Shown here piece after piece: positions 33,997 to 43,335 of a DNA stretch of 64,000 nt. The notes beneath the pieces are model-generated. The model saw nothing but the letters and a program-made list of their open reading frames with translations. It did not search any database and was not told the origin of the DNA. Source of the DNA: Pseudorhodobacter ferrugineus DSM 5888 (GTDB taxonomy: Bacteria; Pseudomonadota; Alphaproteobacteria; Rhodobacterales; Rhodobacteraceae). The DNA lies in assembly GCF_000420745.1 (NCBI RefSeq), contig NZ_ATVN01000006.1:121436-185435 (forward strand), given 5' to 3'. The position numbers and the translations under genes are program-made. The stretch's first letter is position 1. Every line of letters starts with the position of its first letter.

Positions 33997-36624
33997 GTGA
34001 ACACAGAAACCGTGACGCCAATGATGGCGCAATATCTGGAGATAAAGGCGCGGCACAGGGATGCGCTGCTGTTTTACCGGATGGGCGATTTCTATGAAAT
34101 GTTCTTTGAGGACGCGGTCAATGCGGCCGCAGCCTTGGACATTGCGCTGACCAAACGCGGCAAACATCTGGGCGAAGATATCGCGATGTGCGGGGTGCCC
34201 GTGCATGCCGCCGAAGGGTATTTGCTGACGCTGATCCGCAAAGGGTTTCGCGTCGCGATTGCCGAGCAAATGGAAAACCCTGCCGAGGCCAAGAAGCGCG
34301 GCGCAAAATCGGTTGTTGCCCGCGATGTTGTGCGCCTTGTCACCCCAGGCACGCTGACCGAAGACACGTTGTTAGATGCCCGCCGACACAACTTTCTGGC
34401 GGCATTCAGCGAAGTTAGAGACAGTTCTGCCCTTGCGTGGTGCGACATTTCGACTGGCGAATTTCGCGTTATTACCTGCCCTGCAACCCGTTTGGGTCCC
34501 GAACTCGCGCGCTTATCACCCAAAGAGTTGCTGGTAATAGACGGCTTTGACCTGACACTGGATGACGGACCCTCACTCACCCCGCTTGCGAAGTCGAGTT
34601 TTGATAGCACGGGCGCCGAACGCAAGCTGTGTGACCTGTTTGGCGTCGCGTCTCTAGATGCTTTTGGCCAGTTTGACCGCGCCGAGGTTTCTGCGATGGG
34701 TGCGCTGGTGGATTACCTTGACCTAACGCAGCGCGGCAATTTGCCCTTGTTACGGACCCCGGTCCAGGAAGATCCCGGAGGATTGATGCAAATCGATGCA
34801 TCGACCCGGCGGAACCTTGAAATCACTTCGGCACTGTCGGGTGGCAAAGAAGGGTCTTTACTGTCGGCGATCGACCGCACCCTGACAGCGGCAGGCGGAC
34901 GCTTGCTGGAACGCCGGCTGTCGGCACCATCACGGGATCTAATCACGATCCAAGACCGTTTGGATATGGTTCGTTATTTGCATGAACAGAGCCGCTTTCG
35001 GACTGATCTGCGGGATTTTCTGCGGCGCTGCCCCGATACGGATCGTGCATTGTCACGGCTTGCGTTGGATAGGGGCGGCCCGCGCGATTTAACCGCGATA
35101 CGAACGGGATTGGAGCAGGCCAAGGCGCTGCATAAAACGATTGCCGACAAAGGCCCCGATCTTTTGCAACACGCCGCCAGTGCTTTGATTGGGCATGACG
35201 CGCTGTATGCGCTGCTTGATGCAGCTTTGGTTGCCGAGCCGCCACTGCTGCCCCGCGACGGCGGCTTTATCGCGGCGGGATATGACCCCGAATTGGATGA
35301 GGCGCGAAAACTGCGCGACGAAGGCCGCGCGGTGATTGCGGCGATGCAGGCCGATTACGTGGCGCAAACCGGAATTGGCGCCTTGAAGATCAAGCACAAC
35401 AATGTGCTGGGGTATTTCGTCGATGTGACATCAACACATGCCGACAAAATGCTGTCGGCGCCACTGTCCGAGACGTTCATCCACCGCCAAACCACAGCGG
35501 GGCAGGTCCGGTTTACGACTGTGCCGCTATCAGAGATGGAAACCAAAATTCTGAATGCTGGCAACCTGACGCTGGAAATCGAAAAACGTCACTATTCCAG
35601 CCTGCGACAGGCCATTCTTGACAGTGCAGCGGCACTGTCTGCAACGGCTCGCGCGATTGCCGAGATTGATTTGGCCGCAGCTTTTGCAGATTTGGCAGCT
35701 GAGGAAAATTGGGCGGAACCCGTGGTCGATAACAGCCGCGCCTTCAAGATTGAAGGCGGGCGGCACCCTGTTGTAGAGCGTGCGTTGCGAAAACAAGGTG
35801 GGGCGCAATTTGTAGCGAATGATTGTGATGTTTCGGCAGGTGATACAGCGGCAATTTGGTTGCTGACCGGACCAAACATGGCGGGTAAATCAACCTTTCT
35901 ACGGCAGAATGCGCTGATCGCGCTGCTGGCGCAGGCGGGCAGCTTTGTTCCGGCAAAAACTGCCCATATTGGCCTTGTTAGTCAGCTTTTTAGCCGCGTT
36001 GGTGCATCGGATGATCTGGCGCGTGGGCGGTCCACGTTCATGGTCGAAATGGTGGAAACAGCCGCGATTCTGCATCAAGCCGATGCGCGCGCCTTGGTGA
36101 TTCTGGATGAGATTGGACGGGGCACGGCAACCTATGACGGGCTGTCGATTGCCTGGGCGACGCTGGAATATTTACACGATAAAAACCAATGCCGCGCCTT
36201 GTTTGCCACGCATTACCACGAGATGACATCGCTGGCGGGCAAGCTGGCGGGCGTGGAAAATGCGACCGTCACCGTCAAGGAGTGGGAAGGTGACGTGATT
36301 TTCTTGCACGAGGTGCGCAAGGGCGCGGCTGATCGGTCTTATGGTGTGCAGGTCGCGAGACTTGCGGGCCTGCCGGAGGCGGTGACCGATCGCGCGAAAG
36401 TGGTCTTGGAGGCGCTTGAGGCGGGTGAGCGGGATGGCGGCGGTAAGCAAAAAGCGCTGATTGATGATTTGCCGCTGTTTCGGATGTTGCCGCCTGCACC
36501 TGTGGCAAAGGCCGCAAAACCTTCCGAGGTTGAGGACCGATTGCGCGACGTGATGCCGGATCAGTTGACGCCTATGGAGGCGTTGAGCCTGATCTATGAG
36601 CTAAAGTCGCAGCTAAAATCATAG
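33997..36624 (+). CDS. mutS: DNA mismatch repair protein MutS
   Basis: 875 residues. Recognises mismatches and starts repair. N-terminal mismatch-binding motif FYRMGDFYEMF, connector and lever domains in the middle, then the ATPase with GPNMAGKST (about 625), DEIGRGTATYDGLSIAWA and the FATHYHEMTSL segment. The C-terminal dimer/tetramer segment is present. The start is GTG at 33997 with AGGGGG upstream; an ATG nine codons on is an alternative. A hairpin repeat follows the stop and separates it from convergent grpE. Confidence 0.97.
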   Translation: MNTETVTPMMAQYLEIKARHRDALLFYRMGDFYEMFFEDAVNAAAALDIALTKRGKHLGEDIAMCGVPVHAAEGYLLTLIRKGFRVAIAEQMENPAEAKKRGAKSVVARDVVRLVTPGTLTEDTLLDARRHNFLAAFSEVRDSSALAWCDISTGEFRVITCPATRLGPELARLSPKELLVIDGFDLTLDDGPSLTPLAKSSFDSTGAERKLCDLFGVASLDAFGQFDRAEVSAMGALVDYLDLTQRGNLPLLRTPVQEDPGGLMQIDASTRRNLEITSALSGGKEGSLLSAIDRTLTAAGGRLLERRLSAPSRDLITIQDRLDMVRYLHEQSRFRTDLRDFLRRCPDTDRALSRLALDRGGPRDLTAIRTGLEQAKALHKTIADKGPDLLQHAASALIGHDALYALLDAALVAEPPLLPRDGGFIAAGYDPELDEARKLRDEGRAVIAAMQADYVAQTGIGALKIKHNNVLGYFVDVTSTHADKMLSAPLSETFIHRQTTAGQVRFTTVPLSEMETKILNAGNLTLEIEKRHYSSLRQAILDSAAALSATARAIAEIDLAAAFADLAAEENWAEPVVDNSRAFKIEGGRHPVVERALRKQGGAQFVANDCDVSAGDTAAIWLLTGPNMAGKSTFLRQNALIALLAQAGSFVPAKTAHIGLVSQLFSRVGASDDLARGRSTFMVEMVETAAILHQADARALVILDEIGRGTATYDGLSIAWATLEYLHDKNQCRALFATHYHEMTSLAGKLAGVENATVTVKEWEGDVIFLHEVRKGAADRSYGVQVARLAGLPEAVTDRAKVVLEALEAGERDGGGKQKALIDDLPLFRMLPPAPVAKAAKPSEVEDRLRDVMPDQLTPMEALSLIYELKSQLKS

Positions 36625-36630
36625 CTTGGC

Positions 36631-36686
36631 TTTCTTTTCGGTTCAAATATCCTTGGGGGGTGCGGGGTGCAAACAGCCCCCCGCTC
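36631..36686 (+). repeat. dispersed hairpin repeat, copy 3
   Basis: Directly after mutS, on the plus strand: TTTCTTTTCGGTTCAAATAT, then CCTTGGGGGGTGCGGGG and a C-rich arm GCCCCCCGC. The AAATATCC arm and G/C hairpin match the copies at 27075, 29671 and 56429, oriented with mutS. Likely terminator. Confidence 0.7.
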
Positions 36687-36699
36687 CTTAATCAAAGCA

Positions 36700-37278
36700 T
36701 TAACCGACGCTTGACGAAACCCCAACCTGCGCGGGGCGCAACAAGCGGTCATGCAGCAAAAAGCCTTCAGTCATAACCTGAATGATCTGGCCTGCTTTGG
36801 TGCCAGGAACCGGCGCTTCGAACATCGCTTGGTGCATCTGCGGGTCAAACTGATCACCGATGTCGGGAATGATCGGGGTCATATTGTGCTTGGTCATCAC
36901 CGAAAGCAGTTCGCGCAGAGTCAATTCGACACCTTCAATCAGCGCCGCAGCCTCGGCGCGATGCTGATCGGTGGCAGCGTCAAGGGCGCGGCGCAAGTTG
37001 TCATAAACGGGCAGCAAATCGCGGGCGAGCTTGGAGCCACCGTATTGTTCGGCCTCGCGACGGTCACGTTCACCACGCTTACGAGCGTTTTCGGCATCGG
37101 CAAGGGCGCGCATAAAGCGGTCGCGGAAATCATCACGTTCTGCCCGCAGCGCGTCGAGTTCATCCGTCGGGGCCGGGCCGCCAAATTCGGACATGTCAAT
37201 ATCACCCTCTGGGGCATCGGCGAGGGTTACTTTTGCGGCGGTATCGTTGGCCATGTCGTCTTTCCTTGTTTCAGTCAT
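36700..37278 (-). CDS. grpE: GrpE nucleotide exchange factor
   Basis: 192 residues. Co-chaperone that releases ADP from DnaK. The long N-terminal helix (about 35-90, LRAERDDFRDRFMRALADAENARKR) and the C-terminal beta wing (MTPIIPDIGDQFDPQMHQAMFE, GFLLHDRLLRPAQVGVS) are typical. Two ATGs, 37278 and 37254, both have AAGG-type sites; the first is used. Lies 6 bases after hrcA, the usual hrcA-grpE pair, so heat-shock control is expected although no CIRCE element was found upstream. Confidence 0.95.
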   Translation of the reverse strand: MTETRKDDMANDTAAKVTLADAPEGDIDMSEFGGPAPTDELDALRAERDDFRDRFMRALADAENARKRGERDRREAEQYGGSKLARDLLPVYDNLRRALDAATDQHRAEAAALIEGVELTLRELLSVMTKHNMTPIIPDIGDQFDPQMHQAMFEAPVPGTKAGQIIQVMTEGFLLHDRLLRPAQVGVSSSVG

Positions 37279-37284
37279 CTTGCC

Positions 37285-38364
37285 TTATCCTCTTGTCCGG
37301 TCGGAAATTAGCCGACCCACAAGTTGGGCTGTGTAGTCAACGATGGGTACGATGCGGCCATAATTCAACCGTGTCGGACCGATCACGCCAACAGCGCCAA
37401 TGATCTTTCGATCAGCGTTCATATAGGGGGAAACGACAAGAGACGAGCCCGAAAGTGAGAACAACTTGTTTTCAGAGCCGATAAAAATGCGGACACCTTC
37501 GCCCTGTTCGGTCAGTTCCAGAAACTCGGCGATATCCCGCTTTCGTTCAAGGTCGTCAAAAAGGTGACGAATGCGGTCAAAGTCGAGGGCTTCGGTCGTG
37601 CCGTCGAGAAGGTGAGAACGGCCACGGACGATGAGCCGCTCACTTTGCTCACCGGCATTTTCCCACAAAACAAGGCCGGTTTCGACGAGTTGCTGGGCGA
37701 GGATGTCAATTTCTTGCCGCCGGGTTTTAATCTCGGCCGTGACTGTTTTGCGCAATTCGGACAAGGTTTTACCGGCAGCCAAAGCGTTCAGGAAGTTTGC
37801 CGCCTCTCGCATCGAAGAGGGGGTTTGGCCAGGTGGCGGCGTAAAAACGCGGTTTTCGACGTGGCTGTCGGCAAAAACCAGCACCACCAAGGCGCGATCG
37901 GCGCTGAGACTAACAAATTCGATATGCTTGATTGGCGCTTCGTGTTTCGGGGTCAGGACAAGACTGGCGCCCTGCGTAATGCCGGACAGCGCCGAGCCAA
38001 CGCGATCGAGCAAGGCGCCAACATCTGAATGGCCATCGCCCATCGTGGCATCGATCAGGCTGCGGTCTTCGGACGCGACCTCGCCCACCTCTAGCACACC
38101 ATCGACGAAAAGCCGCAGGCCGGTTTGGGTGGGTATGCGGCCAGAGGAGGTGTGCGGGCTGCCAAGAAGACCGAGGTATTCGAGATCTTGCATAACATTA
38201 CGCACGGTCGCGGGGCTGATTTTTTCCGAAAGAGTGCGGGTAAGGGTGCGCGAGCCAACCGGTTCGCCCGACGTCAGGTAGCCTTCGACGACGCGGCGAA
38301 ACACCTCTCGGGAGCGGTCGTTCAGCTCGGACATAAGGGCAGCACGTTTGTTTTGTTCAGTCAT
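37285..38364 (-). CDS. hrcA: heat-inducible transcription repressor HrcA
   Basis: 359 residues. Winged-helix repressor of chaperone genes that binds CIRCE operators. N-terminal ELNDRSREVFRRVVEGYL and GEPVGSRTLTRTLSEKISPATVRNVM form the DNA-binding domain; the GAF-like core ends in YGRIVPIVDYTAQLVGRL. ATG 38364 is chosen over a TTG five codons upstream. Divergent from rph by 118 bases, in which I saw no TTAGCACTC/GAGTGCTAA repeat. It may therefore act on groESL or dnaKJ elsewhere. Confidence 0.94.
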   Translation of the reverse strand: MTEQNKRAALMSELNDRSREVFRRVVEGYLTSGEPVGSRTLTRTLSEKISPATVRNVMQDLEYLGLLGSPHTSSGRIPTQTGLRLFVDGVLEVGEVASEDRSLIDATMGDGHSDVGALLDRVGSALSGITQGASLVLTPKHEAPIKHIEFVSLSADRALVVLVFADSHVENRVFTPPPGQTPSSMREAANFLNALAAGKTLSELRKTVTAEIKTRRQEIDILAQQLVETGLVLWENAGEQSERLIVRGRSHLLDGTTEALDFDRIRHLFDDLERKRDIAEFLELTEQGEGVRIFIGSENKLFSLSGSSLVVSPYMNADRKIIGAVGVIGPTRLNYGRIVPIVDYTAQLVGRLISDRTRG

Positions 38365-38482
38365 TGGTTTGTTTCCCAAGGGCCATGCACATTAGAGAGA
38401 GCGGGGTCCATTCGTCAATGACGCTTGCATCCTTATCCACAGGGTGGGTATTTGTGCATGAATTGATATTTAGGAGCGTTCC

Positions 38483-39196
38483 ATGCGGCCATCAGCACGA
38501 AATCTAGACCAAATGCGCAATGTGACCATTGAAACAGGTGTGATGAAGCATGCCGAGGGGTCTTGTTTGATCAAAATGGGGGAAACACATGTACTGTGTT
38601 CCGCCTCGATAGAAGACAAAGCACCGTCGTTTTTGAAGAATACAGGTCAGGGTTGGGTTACGGCGGAATATGGCATGCTGCCGCGCGCCACCAACACACG
38701 CAACCGCCGTGAGGCTGCTGCAGGCAAGCAGACGGGGCGGACACAGGAAATTCAGCGCCTTATTGGTCGTGCGCTGCGCGCCGGCGTTGATCGTCGGGCA
38801 CTGGGCGAACGGCAGATTGTAGTGGATTGCGATGTGTTGCAGGCCGATGGCGGGACACGTTGTGCATCGATTACGGGCGGTTGGATTGCCCTGCGTTTGG
38901 CTGTTAACAAGCTGATTAAGGCGGGGTTAGTGACGTCTGATCCGATTATTGACCATGTGGTTGCCGTGTCTTGCGGGATCTATGCTGGGCAAGCCGTGTT
39001 GGATTTGGACTATGCCGAGGATTCGAATGCAGGGACAGACGGGAATTTCATTCTGACGGGTGCCGCCCGATTGATTGAAGTGCAAATGTCTGCTGAGGGG
39101 GCGACATTCTCACGCGATGAAATGGGGCAGTTGATGGATTTGGCCGAGGCTGGTTGTGCCGAACTGGTCAGCGCACAAAAAGCGGCATTGGCCTAA
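38483..39196 (+). CDS. rph: ribonuclease PH
   Basis: 237 residues. Phosphate-dependent 3'-5' exoribonuclease that trims tRNA precursors. [19 protein letters not shown] opens the fold; [37 protein letters not shown] and [19 protein letters not shown] follow. AGGAGCG precedes the ATG. The stop TAA abuts the ATG of rdgB, so rph-rdgB-hemW form one operon, divergent from hrcA-grpE. Common in Alphaproteobacteria. Confidence 0.97.
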   Translation: MRPSARNLDQMRNVTIETGVMKHAEGSCLIKMGETHVLCSASIEDKAPSFLKNTGQGWVTAEYGMLPRATNTRNRREAAAGKQTGRTQEIQRLIGRALRAGVDRRALGERQIVVDCDVLQADGGTRCASITGGWIALRLAVNKLIKAGLVTSDPIIDHVVAVSCGIYAGQAVLDLDYAEDSNAGTDGNFILTGAARLIEVQMSAEGATFSRDEMGQLMDLAEAGCAELVSAQKAALA

Positions 39197-39805
39197 ATGC
39201 GCAGGTTTGATGGGACGCAATTGCTGGTTGCCACGCATAATGCGGGAAAGCTGATCGAAATTAGCGATCTTTTGAAGCCGTTTGGGGTTTCAGTGGTTTC
39301 GGCGGGTGCATTGGGCCTGCCGGAGCCGGTGGAGACAGAAGACAATTTTGTCGGAAACGCGCGGATTAAGGCCCATGCGGCGGCACAGGCATCGGGATTG
39401 ATAGCCTTGGCGGACGATTCGGGCATTTGCGTTGATGGACTGGGCGGGGCGCCGGGTGTTTATACGGCGGATTGGGCCGAAACACCCAATGGTCGCGATT
39501 TTGGTATGGCGATGGAACGGACATGGCGGGAACTGGAAGCGGTCGCAGCGCCATTTCCGCGCAATGCGCAGTTTTGTTCGACCCTTGTGATGGCGTGGCC
39601 AGATAGGCACGATGAAGTTTTTGAAGGAAAGATGGCGGGTTCGGTGGTTTGGCCTATGCGTGGGGCGCTTGGACATGGTTATGACCCTATTTTCCAGCCG
39701 GACGGATATAATGAGACGTTTGCGGAAATGAGCCCCGATCTGAAAAACAAGATCAGCCACCGTGCCGATGCGTTCCGCAAGTTAGTGACTGGTTGTTTCA
39801 CGTGA
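39197..39805 (+). CDS. rdgB: XTP/dITP diphosphatase (RdgB/HAM1)
   Basis: 202 residues. House-cleaning enzyme that hydrolyses ITP, dITP and XTP. VATHNAGKLIEI (11-22), ADDSGICVDGLGGAPGVY and LGHGYDPIFQPDGYNETFAEM with a final KISHRADAFRKL are all family blocks. It starts directly after the rph stop. Its final codons (GCFT-stop) are part of a parS palindrome that overlaps the start of hemW. Confidence 0.96.
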   Translation: MRRFDGTQLLVATHNAGKLIEISDLLKPFGVSVVSAGALGLPEPVETEDNFVGNARIKAHAAAQASGLIALADDSGICVDGLGGAPGVYTADWAETPNGRDFGMAMERTWRELEAVAAPFPRNAQFCSTLVMAWPDRHDEVFEGKMAGSVVWPMRGALGHGYDPIFQPDGYNETFAEMSPDLKNKISHRADAFRKLVTGCFT

Positions 39806-39809
39806 AACC
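39794..39809. promoter_or_regulatory. parS site 1 (15 of 16 match)
   Basis: TGTTTCACGTGAAACC differs only in its last base from the parS palindrome TGTTTCACGTGAAACA. It overlaps the end of rdgB and the first codons of hemW. Expected ParB loading site, 1.2 kb from parB. Confidence 0.88.
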
Positions 39810-40971
39810 ATCTTTTGCGACCGAGGATTGGCAGTTGGGCGGATTTGGCCTGTACCTTCACTGGCCGTTTTGCCAATCCAAATGCCCTTACTGTGACTTT
39901 AACAGCCATGTCGCAGCAAAGGTTGATCAGGGGCGCTGGGAAACAGCGTTTTTGGCCGAGATTGAGCGGGTCGGAGCGCAAACAAAAGGTAGGGTTCTTC
40001 AAACCATTTTCTTTGGTGGGGGAACTCCGTCCCTTATGGCGCCGGAGCTTGTAAGTGCCATTTTGGGCAAGGTTAGAGAGACTTGGACCCTTGCCAATGA
40101 TGTCGAGATTACAATGGAAGCGAACCCCGGATCTGTCGAGGTTGGGCGCTTTAATGGGTATAGAAATGCTGGTGTGAATCGTGTTTCCATCGGCGTCCAA
40201 GCATTGAACGACGTCGACCTGAAGGCGCTTGGGCGGCTGCACAGCGTGGAGGACGCGAAGGCGGCCATTAAGATTGCGCAAAAAACCTTTGATCGGGTCA
40301 GCTTTGATCTGATTTATGCCCGACAAAAGCAAAGCCTTCAGGCGTGGACGATGGAGCTACGTGAGGCGCTGGCTATGGCAAGCGGCCACTTGTCACTGTA
40401 CCAACTGACCATCGAAGATGGCACGGCATTCGGCGACCGCTTTCGCCGCGGGCTTTTGCGTGGATTGCCAAGCGAAGACCTTGGTGCAGATATGTATTTG
40501 GCAACCCAAGAGTTGACAGCAGCAGCAGGGTACCGCTCCTACGAAGTGTCTAACTATGCCCAAAAGGAGCAAGAATCACGGCATAATTGCATTTATTGGA
40601 ATGCTGGCGACTATGCCGGAATTGGGCCTGGTGCGCATGGTCGCCTTACGCTTGATGGGACGCGCTATGCGACGGAGGCCATTGCCAATCCAGCAGCCTG
40701 GTTGGCTGGTGTAGAGGGAGAGGCCGGAGCCGAAAGCAGACACACTGTGCCCAACCATGAGCAGGGGCTTGAATATTTGATAATGGGGTTGCGGCGGGAC
40801 GCTGGTATCGATCTTGACCGATTTGCCAGTCTTTCAGGTAATCCAGTTTCATTGCGGAAAATCAACGACTTGGTCGATATCGGTATGGTCGAAAAATCAG
40901 AAAGCCGCCTTACTGCGACAGCGCAGGGGCGGCTTGTACTGAATGCAGTGATTGAAGGCTTAATGGAGTAG
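39802..40971 (+). CDS. hemW: HemW-like radical SAM protein
   Basis: 389 residues. The radical SAM cluster motif CQSKCPYCDF has cysteines 24, 28 and 31, the CxxxCxxC form with the CDF variant of the HemW family. FFGGGTPSLM, EANPGSVEVGRFNGYRNAGV and RVSIGVQALNDVDLKALGR follow. HemW is now seen as a haem chaperone rather than a coproporphyrinogen oxidase. The start is taken as GTG 39802, giving a 4-base GTGA overlap with rdgB; TTG 39793 would add FHV-type codons made of parS. Operon with rph and rdgB. Confidence 0.92.
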   Translation: MKPSFATEDWQLGGFGLYLHWPFCQSKCPYCDFNSHVAAKVDQGRWETAFLAEIERVGAQTKGRVLQTIFFGGGTPSLMAPELVSAILGKVRETWTLANDVEITMEANPGSVEVGRFNGYRNAGVNRVSIGVQALNDVDLKALGRLHSVEDAKAAIKIAQKTFDRVSFDLIYARQKQSLQAWTMELREALAMASGHLSLYQLTIEDGTAFGDRFRRGLLRGLPSEDLGADMYLATQELTAAAGYRSYEVSNYAQKEQESRHNCIYWNAGDYAGIGPGAHGRLTLDGTRYATEAIANPAAWLAGVEGEAGAESRHTVPNHEQGLEYLIMGLRRDAGIDLDRFASLSGNPVSLRKINDLVDIGMVEKSESRLTATAQGRLVLNAVIEGLME

Positions 40972-40980
40972 AGCGGTGGG

Positions 40981-41889
40981 TCAATCACGATCCATTTGAG
41001 ACAGCGTCCTGCAAAGGCTGTCTAGATCATCCAACGTATTGTATTTAATTGACAAAATTCCGCTTTCACCACCCGGTTCGTGATTGATACTAACCGCCAT
41101 TCGAAGGTTTGCACCAAGATCTGCCTCTAACGCACGCGTGTCTGCATCTTTTTCAAACCGCGCCCCGCCGCTCGACGTCTTTGTGCGGCTCGGTGTGCTT
41201 GAAGTTTGACGCGCCAATTGCTCGGTTTCACGGACGGAAAGACCCTTCTCCATCACAGTTTTGGCAAGCTCGGACGGATTCGAGGTCGTTATCAATGCAC
41301 GCGCATGACCTGCTGACAGCTTGCCATCACGAATATACCCCTGAACATCAGATGGTAGGTTGAGCAGACGCAACAAATTGGCGATATGGCTGCGGCTTTT
41401 AGATAGGGCTTCTGCGATCTTTTCTTGGGTATGTCCAAAGCGGTCCATGAGCTGACGAAAGCCCGCCGCCTCTTCAATTGCGTTCAGGTCAGCGCGCTGA
41501 ATGTTCTCTATTATAGCCACTTCGAGCACTTCAGTATCATCGAAATCACGAACAACGACAGGAAGACGGTGGACTTGCGCGATCTGTGCGGCGCGCCAAC
41601 GGCGCTCACCTGCGACAATCTCATACGTATCCGTGCCAGCAATTGGACGGACGATGAGGGGTTGCAAGACGCCTTTTTGACGAATTGATGCAGCCAAGTT
41701 TTCCAGCGCCTCAGGCGTAAAGTCGCGCCGAGGCTGATTTGGGTTAGGCAAAAGTTTTTCGACGGCAATCAAAGAGTCTTGGCGACGCTGTGCGCTTGTA
41801 TCGCCCGACTGTTCTGCGGTCACATTGATGTCCGACATCAATGCAGAAAGTCCCCGCCCCAAACCACGCCGCTCCGGTTTCTTTTCCAT
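40981..41889 (-). CDS. parB: chromosome partition protein ParB
   Basis: 302 residues. CTP-dependent clamp that loads at parS and spreads on DNA. GLGRGLSALM near the start is the ParA-contact region; GERRWRA (94-100) is the CTP-binding and spreading motif; ENIQRADLNAIEEA and the helix-turn-helix TQEKIAEALSKSRSHIANLLRLL bind parS; the C-terminal segment dimerises. The ATG overlaps the parA stop by one base. Three parS sites lie within 4 kb. It faces hemW across 9 bases. Confidence 0.97.
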   Translation of the reverse strand: MEKKPERRGLGRGLSALMSDINVTAEQSGDTSAQRRQDSLIAVEKLLPNPNQPRRDFTPEALENLAASIRQKGVLQPLIVRPIAGTDTYEIVAGERRWRAAQIAQVHRLPVVVRDFDDTEVLEVAIIENIQRADLNAIEEAAGFRQLMDRFGHTQEKIAEALSKSRSHIANLLRLLNLPSDVQGYIRDGKLSAGHARALITTSNPSELAKTVMEKGLSVRETEQLARQTSSTPSRTKTSSGGARFEKDADTRALEADLGANLRMAVSINHEPGGESGILSIKYNTLDDLDSLCRTLSQMDRD

Positions 41890-42716
41890 TAGTTTGGCCC
41901 CTGTGTCGCTTTCTGTTTCATACCATAACGCTCTGCGATTTCTAAGGAAAGTGCGCGATACGCTTCGGACCCCTTAGACGCGGAATCATAAGCAAGCACC
42001 GGTAACGCATAGGACGGCGCTTCGCTTACCCGGACATTCCTTGGGATGATGGTTTTAAACACTAAGTCACCTAGATTCTCACGCGCATCCGCTGCGACCA
42101 ACTGGGATAAGTTGTTACGCTTATCATACATGGTGAGCAGCACACCTTCGATCCTAAGGTCGTTATTTGCGGTCTGCCTGATCTCTCGCACCGTTAGCAT
42201 CAGTTGCGACAACCCCTCAAGCGCGAAGAACTCGCTTTGCAAGGGTATCAGGACTGAATGGCACGCAACCAACGCATTTACGGTCAGCAGATTTAGAGAC
42301 GGTGGACAGTCAATCAGAATAAAATCAAAACCAAACTCTGCCATGCTTGGCTGGCGAAGCGCGTCACGCAGAAGGAAACTACGCTTTTCATTTGCAACCA
42401 TTTCCATGTCGGCTGACGACAGATCTGCGTTTGCAGGGCAGATCGACACGCGTTCAATGCCGGTTTGGTGAATGACGAGGTCCAAAGGCGCATCTTCAAC
42501 CATTAAGTCATACGTTGTCAGACTTCGATTGGCCAATTCTATACCAAAACCGGTTGATGCATTGCCCTGGGGATCAAGATCGATGACCAATACATTGGCG
42601 CCCAGCTCGGCAAGGCCGGCCGCCAGATTGATCGTGGTCGTTGTCTTTGCGACGCCTCCCTTTTGGTTGGCGAGTGCAATAATTCTGGGCGCGTTCTCAA
42701 TAGTTGGGCTAGGCAT
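41889..42716 (-). CDS. parA: chromosome partition ATPase ParA
   Basis: 275 residues. Deviant Walker A ATPase that moves origins by interacting with ParB. The P-loop reads KGGVAKTTT, with alanine where most ParA proteins have glycine; the signature lysine and KTT are intact. IDLDPQGNAS and DCPPSLNLLTVNAL (Walker B) are normal. ATG 42716 is used because GGAA lies six bases before it; ATG 42728 is possible. The start overlaps the rsmG end by 8 bases. Part of mnmE-mnmG-rsmG-parA-parB. Confidence 0.96.
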   Translation of the reverse strand: MPSPTIENAPRIIALANQKGGVAKTTTTINLAAGLAELGANVLVIDLDPQGNASTGFGIELANRSLTTYDLMVEDAPLDLVIHQTGIERVSICPANADLSSADMEMVANEKRSFLLRDALRQPSMAEFGFDFILIDCPPSLNLLTVNALVACHSVLIPLQSEFFALEGLSQLMLTVREIRQTANNDLRIEGVLLTMYDKRNNLSQLVAADARENLGDLVFKTIIPRNVRVSEAPSYALPVLAYDSASKGSEAYRALSLEIAERYGMKQKATQGPN

Positions 42717-43335
42717 TTCGAATTCCATGAACAATTAGGATTACGCCACTCGGATCGGTTAGGCTTTGCACAGTTTTGCATTCAAACTCAAACTGATGTT
42801 TTGCCTCGTCAATCTCGTGCGCAAAGTTTTCCCCCTTTGGAAAGAGGCAAACACCGTCTTTAGCAAGGTGGCGCTGAGCCGCCGTAAGTAGTTTTGAAAG
42901 TGGTGCAAGCGCACGAGCAGAAACCAACTCGGCGCCCTGTGGTTCAAGTGTTTCGGCACGCTGCGCTATGATCGCAGCATTTATGCCAAGAGTACGCACC
43001 GCTTCTCGCAAAAATGCGGCCTTACGCTGATCGGACTCGACAAGCGTAAAGTGCCTTTCAGGTGATTGGTCGACTGAAATAGCGGCAAGAACAATACCAG
43101 GCAAGCCGCCGCCACTACCAAGATCGACACACTTCACCACGCCATCGGGAATGTGCTTATAAAGCTGTGCTGAATCAGCTATGTGCCGCATCCAGACATC
43201 GTTCAGACTGGATTTTGAAACCAAGTTTATCGTTGGGTTCCATTTTCGAATAAGCTGCTCAAATAAACAAAGCCTATCCACTGTTTCACGTGAAACATCG
43301 GCGAGAGGAGCAATCGACTGAGCGTGATTGGTCAT
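42709..43335 (-). CDS. rsmG: 16S rRNA m7G527 methyltransferase
   Basis: 208 residues. Also known as Gid[26 protein letters not shown] and [15 protein letters not shown] (SAM loop) identify it. The codons for DVSRETVDR near residue 13 are a perfect parS palindrome. ATG 43335 overlaps the mnmG stop (ATGA). Cytoplasmic; methylates the 530 loop of 16S rRNA. Confidence 0.96.
   Translation of the reverse strand: MTNHAQSIAPLADVSRETVDRLCLFEQLIRKWNPTINLVSKSSLNDVWMRHIADSAQLYKHIPDGVVKCVDLGSGGGLPGIVLAAISVDQSPERHFTLVESDQRKAAFLREAVRTLGINAAIIAQRAETLEPQGAELVSARALAPLSKLLTAAQRHLAKDGVCLFPKGENFAHEIDEAKHQFEFECKTVQSLTDPSGVILIVHGIRNA
43282..43297. promoter_or_regulatory. parS site 2 (perfect)
   Basis: TGTTTCACGTGAAACA, the full 16-base parS palindrome, lies inside the rsmG reading frame, where it encodes part of DVSRETV. 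About 1.4 kb upstream of parB. Confidence 0.95.

Noticed and set aside
38365..38482. CIRCE operator expected near hrcA
   Set aside because: No TTAGCACTC-N9-GAGTGCTAA or close variant was found between hrcA and rph.
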